64,000 nucleotides of DNA from an uncultured Ignavibacteria bacterium (GTDB lineage Bacteria; Bacteroidota; Ignavibacteria; SZUA-365): contig CAJXVM010000021.1 of the NCBI GenBank assembly GCA_913061095.1, positions 22,957 through 86,956 on the forward strand, written 5' to 3'. The notes beneath the pieces were generated by a model, which did not search any database, was not told where the DNA came from, and saw only the letters and a list, made by a program, of their open reading frames with translations. Positions 27,701-36,105 of the stretch are shown in pieces. Position 1 is the first letter of the stretch; each line of letters starts with the position of its first letter. Position numbers and translations under genes: made by a program.

Positions 27701-28038
27701 ACCTTTCGCACGTAATTCTCGAGAAAGCGCACATGCTGCTGGAAATAGCCGCGGTCGTGCGGCATGGGATCAAGGATTTCCGTGCCGTAGTCGTACTCGT
27801 AAATGGTGCCGAATTTTCCGTTGCCGCTGGTGCGCTCGTCTTCATCCTCCTGGAACTCCACCATGACAGCCAGCATGCGGACCGTATCAGGCAGCGCGGC
27901 GATGCGGTCGGGCTGTACCGTTCGGTGGGGACTGAACGCATGATTGAGTCGCAGCGCGGGGAGCTGTTGCTGCGCATGTGCGAAACCGCTGAGAAGGAGG
28001 AGAAGCAGGGCGGCGATCGTCCCGTGGAGTCGGAGCAT
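24787..28038 (-). CDS. M6-like secreted protein lacking the zinc motif, T9SS client
   Basis: The 1083-residue protein has a signal peptide (IAALLLLLLSGFAHAQ) and a region clearly related to M6 (immune-inhibitor-A-like) peptidases: MLAVMVEFQEDED, a YEYDYG segment, and GLPDLFD at about 271-277. The helix that normally reads HExGH just before GLPDL is here INGLLAASFGTYAGLPDLFD, with no histidine or catalytic glutamate, so it should be inactive. FG-GAP/VCBS-type repeats follow (DLDGDDVHE, DWNADGIIDIAF, DFDGDGLREAV, DVDGDGRLDAL). The C-terminus has a type IX sorting domain (YNWPNPV, then a KIIKIAVVK end). The ATG at 28038 is preceded by AAGGGA. It lies 118 bp after porV. Confidence 0.85.
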   Translation of the reverse strand: MLRLHGTIAALLLLLLSGFAHAQQQLPALRLNHAFSPHRTVQPDRIAALPDTVRMLAVMVEFQEDEDERTSGNGKFGTIYEYDYGTEILDPMPHDRGYFQQHVRFLENYVRKVSGRRTILRGEVLDGIVTVANPLGDYSFRDDESEAPVAQLAVDAWTLAGDQFPETDFASYDMFVIFHAGRGRDVDLVSIQGFNPTPLDIPSLSFTMESFRRLLGGDFAGIAMPDGARITNCAVLPTTNNREIPLIDGSTGLLELTINGLLAASFGTYAGLPDLFDTETGKTGIGRFGLMDGEGIFAYGGICPPEPSAWEKQFLGWTVPREVAPGKNNYLLTASDSISTADMLRVPITGDEYWLVENRQRDLGGDGQNITYVSGGSVQQVRFPKDTTGFSNGDVSQLRGVIIDVEDIDWSLPGGRVIVDDGEARINGGILIWHIDENIIAEHRATNTVNTGDHVRGVDLEQAGGPQDIGVDISTVFGTETGTGSPLDYWRRDNISPVYENSFGMYTFPNTRANNGAYTHVTMDGFSATGPVMSLDVALGDNTIAPAAGWPVDLGAMLAPHRSVALRTADLDGDDVHEMVTAFGLDPVWRVLSSDAPDTVRVFVLRQDGTPFLSQGPLVFEVPGARHVSAPTIGDWNADGIIDIAFVTRAEAKLRAPSDLWVIAARDADNDGSFDVQHRFVFDGEGQAVLGAPAVIGGRLVFRVEGDDADTAYVLTGDITRYALPHPPRTKDQLSLALYSYHILEMDENTALLTGFMQTQLVDLGTGSVQEPHISLRSFEESGILPEQTAAAGDFDGDGLREAVGARTAVLGIASRPDDPETLPFDFVRDRSFPPGFGYHAGAADVDGDGRLDALISDDTQLRAVNFALSMVDHYPARQPIRYTLSADLESAGGSAVFGVGRDRVWQFLTGARQADGFPIAIPRDADISLLPSANDRLALAAAAPGGQLFLFETGSPVDEEQLLWRSRDADERNALAVTRSFKAAAPREEFFPTERCYNWPNPVREQVTYIRVYVAEDADVSIKIYDLAGDSVDEINAKAAGGVDTDIPWEVFDIQSDVYLAKVKVTAGGKTGEKIIKIAVVK

Positions 28039-28088
28039 TATGAAATCCCTTGATGAATCACGCATGTCGCTGTGGCGGATGGTAAACG

Positions 28089-28115
28089 GCTCACCCTCTG
28101 AAGCAGAGGGTGAGC
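28089..28115 (-). terminator. Strong hairpin between porV and the M6-like gene
   Basis: GCTCACCCTCTG (28089-28100) and CAGAGGGTGAGC (28104-28115) form a perfect 12-bp stem with a 3-base loop, 41 bp after the porV stop codon and 51 bp before the next start. Without a T run it is either a weak terminator or a stabilising/regulatory element in the shared transcript. Confidence 0.5.
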
Positions 28116-28155
28116 GCGTTTCCGGATCGTTTGGCATACACTGGAGGAGACCCGA

Positions 28156-29334
28156 TCAGTTCGCGGCGTCGTCGGCCGGGATGCGGGTGCCGTCGTCTTC
28201 CGGACCGCCGGCGCGGTTCCAGTTCACCGTCAGGGTGAAGCGCAGGGTCTCGGAAAGCGGACTCGGCGTGTCGTCATCAGAAATCGCCGTCGAGATGTAA
28301 CTGAAATCGAAGCCGTAGATGTCGTATCGCACGCCGGCGCCGAAAGTCAGAAAGCGGCGGTTGCCCTGCGACGGATCCTCGTGGAAGAATCCGAAGCGGA
28401 GTCCGACCAACTGCGAGTACCAGTACTCGAAGCCTGTCCCCAGCGTAAACGTGTTGAACACGTTGCCCGGGGTGTCCCAGCTGTTGATGAAGGCCTCATA
28501 GAACGGATCGGCCTTCCGGCTGTTTTCGTCGGAGCGGCTGACAAGCAGTTTGGTCACGTCGGTGGTCCACGTCAGCGTGTTGTACCGCTCGTGCACGATG
28601 TCGTAGGCAAATCCGAGGCGGAGCGCCGTCGGCAGCGGGTCGGACTGATCCTCGTCGATGTAGCTCAGCGAGGGACCGATGTTGGTGATCGAGGCACCGA
28701 TTGAGAGACGGTCGCCGATATCCTTGTCGCTGAACGGCAGCACGAGCTTCGACGGACGATAGAGCACGCCGATGTCGCCGGCCACGGCCGTCGCGGTACC
28801 CGAGCCCTGCTCGCGCGCGGTGCCGACCGTGGAAAGACTGCTGTGAATGATCTTCAGACCGAGACCGATGCCGAAGTCCTCGTCAATACGCGTGCCGTAC
28901 GCGGTGGTGAAGGCGATCTCGAAACTCTTGAACGTGCCGAGAGGATTGTTGCCCTCGTCACGTCGCTCGAACTCACCGAGATTGAGAAAAGTCAACGCGG
29001 CGCCGAGCGTTCCTCCGGTGGAGGGAACGTCCATCTTGTATGCGGCATACTCGAAGAACAGGTCGCTCTGCTGGAACTGCGGCAGCCAGTTGGAATGGTT
29101 GAGACTGAGTTCCATTCCCTTCTGGAAGCCGAGACCGGCGGGATTCCAGAAAATGGCGGAGACATCGTCTGCGATAGCCACACCAGCCTCACCCATGGCG
29201 CTGTTGCGCGAACTCGGGGAGATCAGCATGAACGGAACCGCCGTGCTGGTCTGCGCCATGACCTCCTGACCGACGGGCAGCAGCATCAGCACCGCTGCGA
29301 CGGCACAGAGAAGGGTTTTGCTCTTGCGAATCAT
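28156..29334 (-). CDS. porV: Type IX secretion outer-membrane protein PorV (LptO)
   Basis: This 392-residue outer-membrane barrel of the FadL fold carries T9SS clients from the translocon to the PorU sortase. After the signal peptide (cleavage near VMAQ) comes the signature segment FMLISPSSRNSAMGEAG and then VSAIFWNPAGLGF, which are typical of PorV. GAGG lies 6 bases before the ATG at 29334; alternative in-frame starts at 29346 (ATG) and 29349 (TTG) are less likely. porU lies just upstream on the same strand (68 bp), the usual order. A Bacteroidota-type promoter lies in the gap, so porV may also be transcribed independently. Confidence 0.93.
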   Translation of the reverse strand: MIRKSKTLLCAVAAVLMLLPVGQEVMAQTSTAVPFMLISPSSRNSAMGEAGVAIADDVSAIFWNPAGLGFQKGMELSLNHSNWLPQFQQSDLFFEYAAYKMDVPSTGGTLGAALTFLNLGEFERRDEGNNPLGTFKSFEIAFTTAYGTRIDEDFGIGLGLKIIHSSLSTVGTAREQGSGTATAVAGDIGVLYRPSKLVLPFSDKDIGDRLSIGASITNIGPSLSYIDEDQSDPLPTALRLGFAYDIVHERYNTLTWTTDVTKLLVSRSDENSRKADPFYEAFINSWDTPGNVFNTFTLGTGFEYWYSQLVGLRFGFFHEDPSQGNRRFLTFGAGVRYDIYGFDFSYISTAISDDDTPSPLSETLRFTLTVNWNRAGGPEDDGTRIPADDAAN

Positions 29335-29361
29335 GTGAATCCTCATCAAACCTTATGACAG

Positions 29362-29392
29362 AATAGTTAATGTATCTTGTTTTCTCTGCAAA
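29362..29392 (-). promoter_or_regulatory. Putative porV promoter, Bacteroidota type
   Basis: On the minus strand TTTG (29392-29389), a 19-base spacer and TAACTATT (29369-29362) lie 28 bp upstream of the porV start. The -33 and spacing are exact; the -7 element matches partly. Confidence 0.45.
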
Positions 29393-29401
29393 TTCAAGGT
29401 A

Positions 29402-32400
29402 TTAGCGTACCACCAGGATCTTCCCGGATGCCTCGCTTCCAAGCGTTCCGTCCGCCGTGCGGCACACCACGCGGTAGAGGTACATACCGCTGCTTAGCAC
29501 TGTTCCGTCACCGGAACGGCCGTCCCACGGGATTTCCACGACGCGGGAATTCACGGCACTGCGACGGAGGCGTCGCTCGAGACGGCCATCCACGGCATAG
29601 ACAAGCACGTCCACGTTGACCGGATCAAGCACGTTGTGCCGCAGGGTAAACGTCGTCCCGCTTCCTATGGACACAGGATTGGGGTAATTCGTCACGTCCT
29701 GCAGTGACAGGCCTCCGACGACAACGAACTCCGCTTCGACGGTGGAGGAATTATTGTAAATATCCCAGGCGCGCAGACGCATGCGATGCGGTCCCGGGGC
29801 AAGGTCGCGCAGACGGTACTCCAACGTCCCGCGCTGATACGAATCGATGTCGCCCCGGTAATAGCTGCTGAGCACGATACCGGTCGGATCATCGTCAATC
29901 CACACCTCGATGTCATGCCCGATGCCGAGTCCGGTGGTGTTGATACCGCTCTCATCATACAGATCGGCTATCAGCAGCGGATCCGTGCCGGTTTCGTCGC
30001 CCGTGCGGAAGGCGCGTGAATCGAGATACAGAGCGATGTCGGGGCCCTGCGTATCGACCTCGGTGGAGGTTTCCGACCCACCGACGCGAAGCTCGGTGTA
30101 GAATCCCGCGCCGTCGATTTCCTCGTTGTCGAAGTACATCGAAATGCGGCCGGTGCGATTTTCGTAGGAAATGTCTTTCGGGACGATGAAGTCGACGGAG
30201 AAGCGCCCGCTGCTGATCGTCGCCTGTCCGCGGTACAGCAGACCGCCGGGCATGGTGTAGGTAAATTTGTTCCACAGCGTATCCTGCACCACGATGCGGC
30301 GCTCGGCGTCGAAAAGACGCAGCTCCAGCGTGCCGTTGTAGTCGCTCCAGACCGCGTCATTCGGACGCCGCACGCTGCCCTCGATGGTGACGGAACTGAG
30401 CGCGCGCAGCTGCACGGTGTCGCTTGTCACGGGCACGCCATTGACGAGAATGCGATCAACCGACGCGCGGTGCCGCGGCATCGCGAGCCGCAGCGCGGGA
30501 TCGGCGAAAAGATGAAATTTCTCGTATCCGGGAATGCCGTAGTACCGCTGCTTCGAAGAATAGATGGCTTCGCCGAGACGCTTCGCCCGGCCGTCTTCCC
30601 CGCGTCCCTCGGCAAGCAGATACTGGAAGAATTCCTTGTTGAACGCGCTGTTCTCCGTCGAGAAAACGACACGAGGAGCAGACAGGCCGCCGATGGCGCC
30701 GCCATCAGGCTTGAGCAGCATCAGCTCCGTGCCGCTGCGCACACCGGGCGCGTCATACAGCCCGAAGGTGCAGGTCGCCGCGGCCACGAACGTCAGCCGA
30801 TCGGCGTTGTTGAGCTGTGGGATGGTGACATCAGAAACGAAAATCCCCTCATGCGCCCAGATGTCATGTGCCCCGTGACCGGTGTAATTCACCACGAGCG
30901 ACCCATCATTGATCTGTTCGATGATGGCCGCGAATGCGTCGGGCTTGCTGCGTCCCTGCGTGGTGATTTCGGTGCGATACGAGACAATATAGATTTTCTT
31001 CTGTTCCATGTCTTCGGGGATCAGACGCGCGAGCCCTTCAGACTGCTCAGTGTGCTGCCGCGTGTCGGTATCACGGAAGGCAGTCCAGCCGTCATCGGCC
31101 ACGAACGTGACGCGGTTTTTCCAGGGATCAAAATCCGGATCCGTCTCGTAACGGATGATCTTGTCGACCACGGCGTTCGCTTCCTCGAGCGTCTGCACCG
31201 GGATGCGGCCGGTCGCAAGATCAACGCGGCTGTCCGTCCCTGCCACCTGCGCGTAAAAATCGTCGCTGACGTAGGATGCGATGCGGTTCACGGAATTCTC
31301 GGACTCCCACACCGGCACGAGGATCGGTTCGTCGGTCGTGTAGTTGCGATAGTCGAAGTGGCCGTCGCCGAAAAACAGCACGTAGCGCGGCTGCGTCGAC
31401 CAGTTATCCATCGCCCAGGCGAGAAAATCACGGATGGTGGTCGGATCGGTGACGCCGCTGTTGAATTCGTTGTAGATCGTTGTGATGGGCACAACCATGC
31501 TGCTGATGAAGTCTTCCCCGCCGCGCTCACGATGCGCCTTCAGCCGCTCCGCGGCCGGCACGAGTGAAGCGTGCGTGATGATGAGATACTCCGCACCACC
31601 GGAGGCCTGGAGGGAGGAGTTGGGCACCGTCGCAGCTCCGGCGGCCGTTTTCAGCGCGGGCGCCGCGACGGCGAGAAACTGCCGGGGACTGCCTTCGGTG
31701 CTCTCCGCCTGGAAACGCACGGTGCCGCCGCTGATCTGCGCCCCCTGAATTCGACGCACGTTTGCATAGTCAGTGACATCATAGATGACAATGTCGGAGG
31801 TCGTGAACCCGTTGAGCACGAACTGGATCACCGCCGTCGTGTCGGGCGCGGAAAAGAGAATCTCGTCGTTGAGCGGCTCGAACCTGCGCGCGTACTGCCA
31901 TTCCACCCAGTCGACGTAACCGCCGCGGGCTCGTTCGGCCGGCGTCGCACTGTAGGTGATCGTCAGGGTTGAACGTGAATCCGGCAGATTTCCTTCGCCG
32001 GTAAATTCGCGGATGCTCGACAGTTTGGCCATGTCGCCCGTGTCGGAGCTGAAATCCACCACCCCCATCGAAATGACGCCGAGCGGCGTGTCGTCGGCCC
32101 GCACGGAGAACGAGTTGGTGACCTCGGAACTCGCGGCGACCCGCACGCGGTAACGCACGGGCTGACCGGGTACGAGACCGTGCAGCCTGCGGGTGTAAAC
32201 CGCCGCAGCGGCACTGCCGGCCCCCGGAACCAGTCGCTTGCCCACCCAGAGCTTCCCGGAATTCATAAGGTTCGTGACTTCGTCTTCCACGAATTCACGG
32301 CCGGTGAACCACTGTGGTTCGTAGGCACCGGACGCGTTGAGGGACGGCTGTCCGACCGCACGTTTCCCCTCTTCCCCGCCGAAGGTCAGGAGATAGGAGT

Positions 32401-33409
32401 TGACATCGTCGTAGCGGTGGATGTAGTGATCGTACCTCCTCGTGCCTTCGTTCCACGCAAAGCCACTGAGACCCTGACCATAGAACTGCACGAAATCACC
32501 CTCGTCGAAACTGCCGTCTTCTCCACCGAACACTTCAATGGCGATCTCGTGCAGCGGGTCCGGACGGTCGCCGTGAAGCTCCGGGATGCGCTCGCGTCCG
32601 CCGTTGCCGAACATGCGGATGGTACGCGGATCAATGGATGACGCGTCGATGCCGGCGTCGGTAAACCAGCGGCGGTCGAGACGGTAGATACCGGTCTGCT
32701 CCACGTCAATGCGGTACCAGCTGCCGCTGGCAAGAGTCGCCGATCCCGCCGCACGCGGCAGCGCAAGCGATCGCCTGTATTTCCACTGCACGGCCTGCGT
32801 GGGATTCACGACGTCAGGGATCCGATCACCGCGGAAGTCACCCTTCACTACGTCATCCGCGCGCGGGGCCAAACGGACGCGGAAACGGATCATCGAATAG
32901 ACACGCGCGGTCTCCGTTGCGGGATTCCACCGCACCGGATGCAGCACGATGTCGCCCACGATACGGTCACGCACGATGCCCGTGTTTTCGAGCCTCACGA
33001 TTTCGCGCGGCATCAGGACATCGGCGTGATATGCGTCCCCGCGATCATAGCTGGGTTCGGAGATATCTCCGACACGTCTGTATCCGGGGATGGGAGCGAT
33101 GCGCACGCCGTCGATATCGCGATAATCCGCCTGCAGGACTTCAATCGTGTGCCCATCGAGGGCGGGCAGCGCGATCAGCTCGCGCCGGAATCGGAGATCC
33201 GGGCTGCCGGCATGGGAGACATCCAGGGCCACGGAATTCTCGAATGGAAAAACGCTTCCCTCTTCCTGCACTGCCGTCCGCGTCACGAGCGGACGATACT
33301 CAAGAATGATTTCCTCTTCATTCATCGATACGGTCCGGAGCTCCTGCGCCGTTGCGACTGACAGCAGCGCGAGGATTCCGGTGATTGTCACGAACACCGA
33401 CCTGAGCAT
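29402..33409 (-). CDS. porU: Type IX secretion sortase PorU (C25 gingipain-like)
   Basis: The roughly 1335-residue protein starts at the ATG at 33409 with a signal peptide (TITGILALLSVATAQ). A long N-terminal beta region precedes the C25 caspase-like peptidase domain (about 610-990). The catalytic dyad is His845 in NYTGHGAH and Cys880 in AATCTFGLYD. Ig-like domains follow, and the C-terminus has a T9SS sorting domain (DVTNYPNPVS ... YLYRVV ... GKILVVR). PorU removes the C-terminal signal of T9SS clients and attaches them to A-LPS or a comparable anchor on the cell surface. The immediate porV neighbour supports PorU rather than a free gingipain. Length is normal for PorU. Confidence 0.93.
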   Translation of the reverse strand: MLRSVFVTITGILALLSVATAQELRTVSMNEEEIILEYRPLVTRTAVQEEGSVFPFENSVALDVSHAGSPDLRFRRELIALPALDGHTIEVLQADYRDIDGVRIAPIPGYRRVGDISEPSYDRGDAYHADVLMPREIVRLENTGIVRDRIVGDIVLHPVRWNPATETARVYSMIRFRVRLAPRADDVVKGDFRGDRIPDVVNPTQAVQWKYRRSLALPRAAGSATLASGSWYRIDVEQTGIYRLDRRWFTDAGIDASSIDPRTIRMFGNGGRERIPELHGDRPDPLHEIAIEVFGGEDGSFDEGDFVQFYGQGLSGFAWNEGTRRYDHYIHRYDDVNSYLLTFGGEEGKRAVGQPSLNASGAYEPQWFTGREFVEDEVTNLMNSGKLWVGKRLVPGAGSAAAAVYTRRLHGLVPGQPVRYRVRVAASSEVTNSFSVRADDTPLGVISMGVVDFSSDTGDMAKLSSIREFTGEGNLPDSRSTLTITYSATPAERARGGYVDWVEWQYARRFEPLNDEILFSAPDTTAVIQFVLNGFTTSDIVIYDVTDYANVRRIQGAQISGGTVRFQAESTEGSPRQFLAVAAPALKTAAGAATVPNSSLQASGGAEYLIITHASLVPAAERLKAHRERGGEDFISSMVVPITTIYNEFNSGVTDPTTIRDFLAWAMDNWSTQPRYVLFFGDGHFDYRNYTTDEPILVPVWESENSVNRIASYVSDDFYAQVAGTDSRVDLATGRIPVQTLEEANAVVDKIIRYETDPDFDPWKNRVTFVADDGWTAFRDTDTRQHTEQSEGLARLIPEDMEQKKIYIVSYRTEITTQGRSKPDAFAAIIEQINDGSLVVNYTGHGAHDIWAHEGIFVSDVTIPQLNNADRLTFVAAATCTFGLYDAPGVRSGTELMLLKPDGGAIGGLSAPRVVFSTENSAFNKEFFQYLLAEGRGEDGRAKRLGEAIYSSKQRYYGIPGYEKFHLFADPALRLAMPRHRASVDRILVNGVPVTSDTVQLRALSSVTIEGSVRRPNDAVWSDYNGTLELRLFDAERRIVVQDTLWNKFTYTMPGGLLYRGQATISSGRFSVDFIVPKDISYENRTGRISMYFDNEEIDGAGFYTELRVGGSETSTEVDTQGPDIALYLDSRAFRTGDETGTDPLLIADLYDESGINTTGLGIGHDIEVWIDDDPTGIVLSSYYRGDIDSYQRGTLEYRLRDLAPGPHRMRLRAWDIYNNSSTVEAEFVVVGGLSLQDVTNYPNPVSIGSGTTFTLRHNVLDPVNVDVLVYAVDGRLERRLRRSAVNSRVVEIPWDGRSGDGTVLSSGMYLYRVVCRTADGTLGSEASGKILVVR

Positions 33410-33484
33410 ATGCACCTGCGGGATTATGTATTGTACGACTACAGACAAGCTCATTATTGCGTGCACATGAGACAAGACAAAAGT

Positions 33485-34861
33485 TTATCCATTCACCGTT
33501 TCGTCCGGTTCCGACTGCGTGTGTTCCTTGCCTGCCGCGCGGCGGTAGAATCGGATGTTCATGACGATGTTCACGGCATATGTAGATAGAAACGCAATTG
33601 CCGCGCCGGTCATTCCCAGCAGCGGGATAAGTGCGAGATTCAGTGTCACACTGACGGCTGAGCAGACGATGGACATCGTGCGGATCGCACGTCCCTGCCG
33701 TTTCGCCGCGAGGAAGGAATGAAACGAATGATTGAGCCCGGCCAGTGCGAAACCGGACATCACCCAGGGCAGCACGGCAAGGGATTCGGTGTACCGATCG
33801 GTAAAAAACAGCGGAATCAGCGTCTGACACGCAAGGAACAGTACCGCCGCACCGATCGTGCACCAGAGCAGGCTCACGACGAGAATTCTGCGCGGGATGC
33901 GATCCTCATAGACAAAGCGCTGATAGGCGCTCTGCGAAAGAGCGGTGGTGAACATGCTGACCGGCGTGCTCATCGTCATGGCGATGGTGTAATATCCAAC
34001 CGGCACCATCCCATGAAAATAGGAAAGCAGAATCTTGTCCAGCCCGTTCACCAATCCATCGACAACGCGCCCGGTATACATATCGCGCCCGAATTCGCGG
34101 ACCTCCACACCGATGGTGCGCAGTTCATCACGCAGTCCCTCGAATGAAGGACGCAGGATTCCGGCTGTGATACCAATCGCCGTGCCGGTTGACATCAGCG
34201 TTGCGGTCACGGCAAGACGCAGGTCGACCGTTCCGGCCGCGATCACGACCAGCAGCAGCACGATGAGAATGACACGCGGAAGCAGCAGAAACACCGACAG
34301 GAGGGTGATACGGCTGCTCCCCTGGCTGATGGCGAACAGCATCTCCTGCAGATGAAATACGACGGCGAGCGGTGCGACCATGAGCAGCACCTGCCCCGCA
34401 CCCGCGTGGAACCACGCCTCTACCGCGAACGACACGAGCGCCACGAAGACAGCATAAATAAGCCCCACGCCCGAGGAAAGCACGAGCAGCGCACCGATAC
34501 GTCGGGTAAGCAGCGCACGGTCTTCTGTCATTGCCACGAGGCGCTTCCCGGCCGGTGCGATGCCAAAATCGAAAAACATCGTCGTAAAGACGAAAAAGGC
34601 CGTGATGAACGCATAGGTACCGAAGGCCGTAACAGTCAGCACACGGGTCAGCAAGCCGTAGACCACAATACCGAGCACAGCGTTGGCGAGCAGAGCCGCG
34701 AAATACAGCGTGGATTTCCGTCCGAGCTCCGAACGGAACATGCTTCGAAGCTGTGCCGAACCAAACAGGACGGTACCCGCGCCGGTATCAGTGACGGCGC
34801 GGAAAGAAGGGAAAACCTGGTTCCGGAGAATTCTCCGAAGCGGTGTGTGTGCTATAGACAT
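33485..34861 (-). CDS. Polysaccharide/lipid-linked oligosaccharide flippase, Wzx/MATE-like
   Basis: The protein of about 458 residues is a polytopic inner-membrane flippase of the MOP superfamily with around 12 to 14 helices. Recognisable parts are the N-terminal YFAALLANAVLGIVVYGLLTR followed by AFGTYAFITAFF, the central VDGLVNGLDKILLSYFHG, and the C-terminal GMTGAAIAFLSTYAVN. It probably flips undecaprenyl-linked glycans across the membrane. The start may be the ATG at 34861 or an internal ATG closer to the first helix, since the first 40 residues are not hydrophobic and have no homology I recognise. It lies 75 bp upstream of porU; a role in making the A-LPS-type anchor is possible but inferred. 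The C-terminal tail is acidic. Confidence 0.82.
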   Translation of the reverse strand: MSIAHTPLRRILRNQVFPSFRAVTDTGAGTVLFGSAQLRSMFRSELGRKSTLYFAALLANAVLGIVVYGLLTRVLTVTAFGTYAFITAFFVFTTMFFDFGIAPAGKRLVAMTEDRALLTRRIGALLVLSSGVGLIYAVFVALVSFAVEAWFHAGAGQVLLMVAPLAVVFHLQEMLFAISQGSSRITLLSVFLLLPRVILIVLLLVVIAAGTVDLRLAVTATLMSTGTAIGITAGILRPSFEGLRDELRTIGVEVREFGRDMYTGRVVDGLVNGLDKILLSYFHGMVPVGYYTIAMTMSTPVSMFTTALSQSAYQRFVYEDRIPRRILVVSLLWCTIGAAVLFLACQTLIPLFFTDRYTESLAVLPWVMSGFALAGLNHSFHSFLAAKRQGRAIRTMSIVCSAVSVTLNLALIPLLGMTGAAIAFLSTYAVNIVMNIRFYRRAAGKEHTQSEPDETVNG

Positions 34862-34963
34862 CCGTTCCAAACGGTGCGTGAGAGAAGAACATCAATCTGT
34901 AACGAACGGTCTATGGCACTCTCTGGAGGTGTACAATCGGTTGGATATTCAAATGTACCGCAT

Positions 34964-35476
34964 TCAACAAAGCGTGTCAAGCGGGAAAAGCTTCCCTCCC
35001 GCCGCAAGCATACGCTGGTCAAGCATGGCCGCCGCGCGCTCGAGCAGCGTCACATCGCCGGGACCAAAGCGATCGGGAACGGGACTGTCGACATCCAGAA
35101 CACCCCAGACGCGTTCTCCGCTGCGCAGAGGCACGACGACCTCGGATCGAGAGGCATCGTCACAGGCGATATGCCCCGGAAACGCCTGTACATCGGGGAC
35201 GACCATCGTGCGTTTCTCCACCACAGCCGTTCCGCACACGCCGGATCCTGCCGCGATGAGCGTGCAGGCCGGTTTCCCGTGGAAGGGACCCAGGACGAGC
35301 TGATTGCCGTGCAGAAGGTAAACGCCAAGCCAGTTTACCCGCTCGAGCGACCAGTAGAGAAGCGAGGCAGCATTCGCCAGTTGCGTGAATAGGGGATCTT
35401 CCGCAGCAAGAAGTGCCCGGAGCTCGGCAAGGATGGTATCGGGACGAGGGTCTGCGGGAATCGAAATATCGGTCAT
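34964..35476 (-). CDS. msrC: Free methionine-(R)-sulfoxide reductase, GAF-domain type
   Basis: The 170-residue cytoplasmic GAF protein reduces free methionine-R-sulfoxide. All three expected cysteines are present: Cys71 (GKPACTL), Cys81 (SGVCGTA) and Cys105 (HIACDD), with the 10- and 24-residue spacing of the E. coli enzyme. The binding pocket motif NWLGVYLL and the end VWGVLDVDSP also match. The ATG at 35476 or a GTG at 35485 could start translation; neither has a good Shine-Dalgarno sequence. It is divergent from the outer-membrane protein gene and 102 bp upstream of the flippase. Confidence 0.92.
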   Translation of the reverse strand: MTDISIPADPRPDTILAELRALLAAEDPLFTQLANAASLLYWSLERVNWLGVYLLHGNQLVLGPFHGKPACTLIAAGSGVCGTAVVEKRTMVVPDVQAFPGHIACDDASRSEVVVPLRSGERVWGVLDVDSPVPDRFGPGDVTLLERAAAMLDQRMLAAGGKLFPLDTLC

Positions 35477-35498
35477 GCTGTTCACGAGCTGTACGGAT

Positions 35499-35526
35499 TT
35501 GACAATTTCCCGAAAATACCTAGCTT
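35499..35526 (+). promoter_or_regulatory. Possible promoter of the small outer-membrane protein gene
   Basis: TTGACA (35499-35504), a 16-base spacer and TAGCTT (35521-35526) lie 34 bp before the start codon. The -35 is perfect, the -10 moderate. Confidence 0.4.
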
Positions 35527-35559
35527 ACGGTATTCGCACAAACAAGAGGGCCCGTTACC

Positions 35560-36102
35560 ATGAAACTGCATTTTCTGCTTCTTCCGGTCATCGCTGCGCT
35601 GTTGGTGTTTTCAGCGGAGACACAGACCGCACAGGCTCAGTCCTCCGACAACGATTATTACATGAGCAGCGCGCGCTGGGGTGTCGGTGCACAGGCCGGG
35701 CTGATGTCCGGTATGGGTGTCGGTGTCCGCTATCATCCCCGCGGCCGTTTTGGTCTTCAGCTCGCCGGTGGCGGCATCAGCGGTGGCGAGGGACTCGCCG
35801 CGACCGTCGGCATCGAGGGACAGTTCGATTTCGACTGGCGTGACCGTTCACGCTTTTTCGGTTTCGTTGGAATGGGATATTACACAAACGGTGAAGAGGA
35901 ACTCACGGTCGCGGACGGCACATGGGAGCCCGGGAAAGAGGATCCGCGTCTGGAGTCGCCCTTCCGTGCCGGTGTCGGACTCGGTTATGAATGGGACATA
36001 TCCAACGCACTCATTTTCACCGCGAATGTCGCATTTACGTATTTCTCCTCCGGCAGCTTCCTGCCGCTTCCCCAGATTGGTCTGTACTACCTGTTTGACT
36101 GA
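35560..36102 (+). CDS. Small outer-membrane beta-barrel protein, hypothetical
   Basis: The 180-residue protein has a signal peptide (FLLLPVIAALLVFSAET, cleavage near AQAQ) and alternating glycine/aromatic strands (WGVGAQAGLMSGMGVGVRYH, FFGFVGMGYYTNG, AGVGLGYEWD), ending in LPLPQIGLYYLFD. This suits an eight-stranded porin-like barrel of the outer-membrane protein superfamily. I cannot assign a function. Its stop codon is only 3 bp from the convergent stop of the HAD phosphatase gene. Confidence 0.7.
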   Translation: MKLHFLLLPVIAALLVFSAETQTAQAQSSDNDYYMSSARWGVGAQAGLMSGMGVGVRYHPRGRFGLQLAGGGISGGEGLAATVGIEGQFDFDWRDRSRFFGFVGMGYYTNGEEELTVADGTWEPGKEDPRLESPFRAGVGLGYEWDISNALIFTANVAFTYFSSGSFLPLPQIGLYYLFD

Positions 36103-36105
36103 CCG

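Noticed and set aside
29402..33409. A secreted gingipain virulence protease
   Set aside because: The C25 domain could suggest this, but the protein length, long N-terminal beta region and the adjacent porV identify PorU, the sortase of the secretion system itself.
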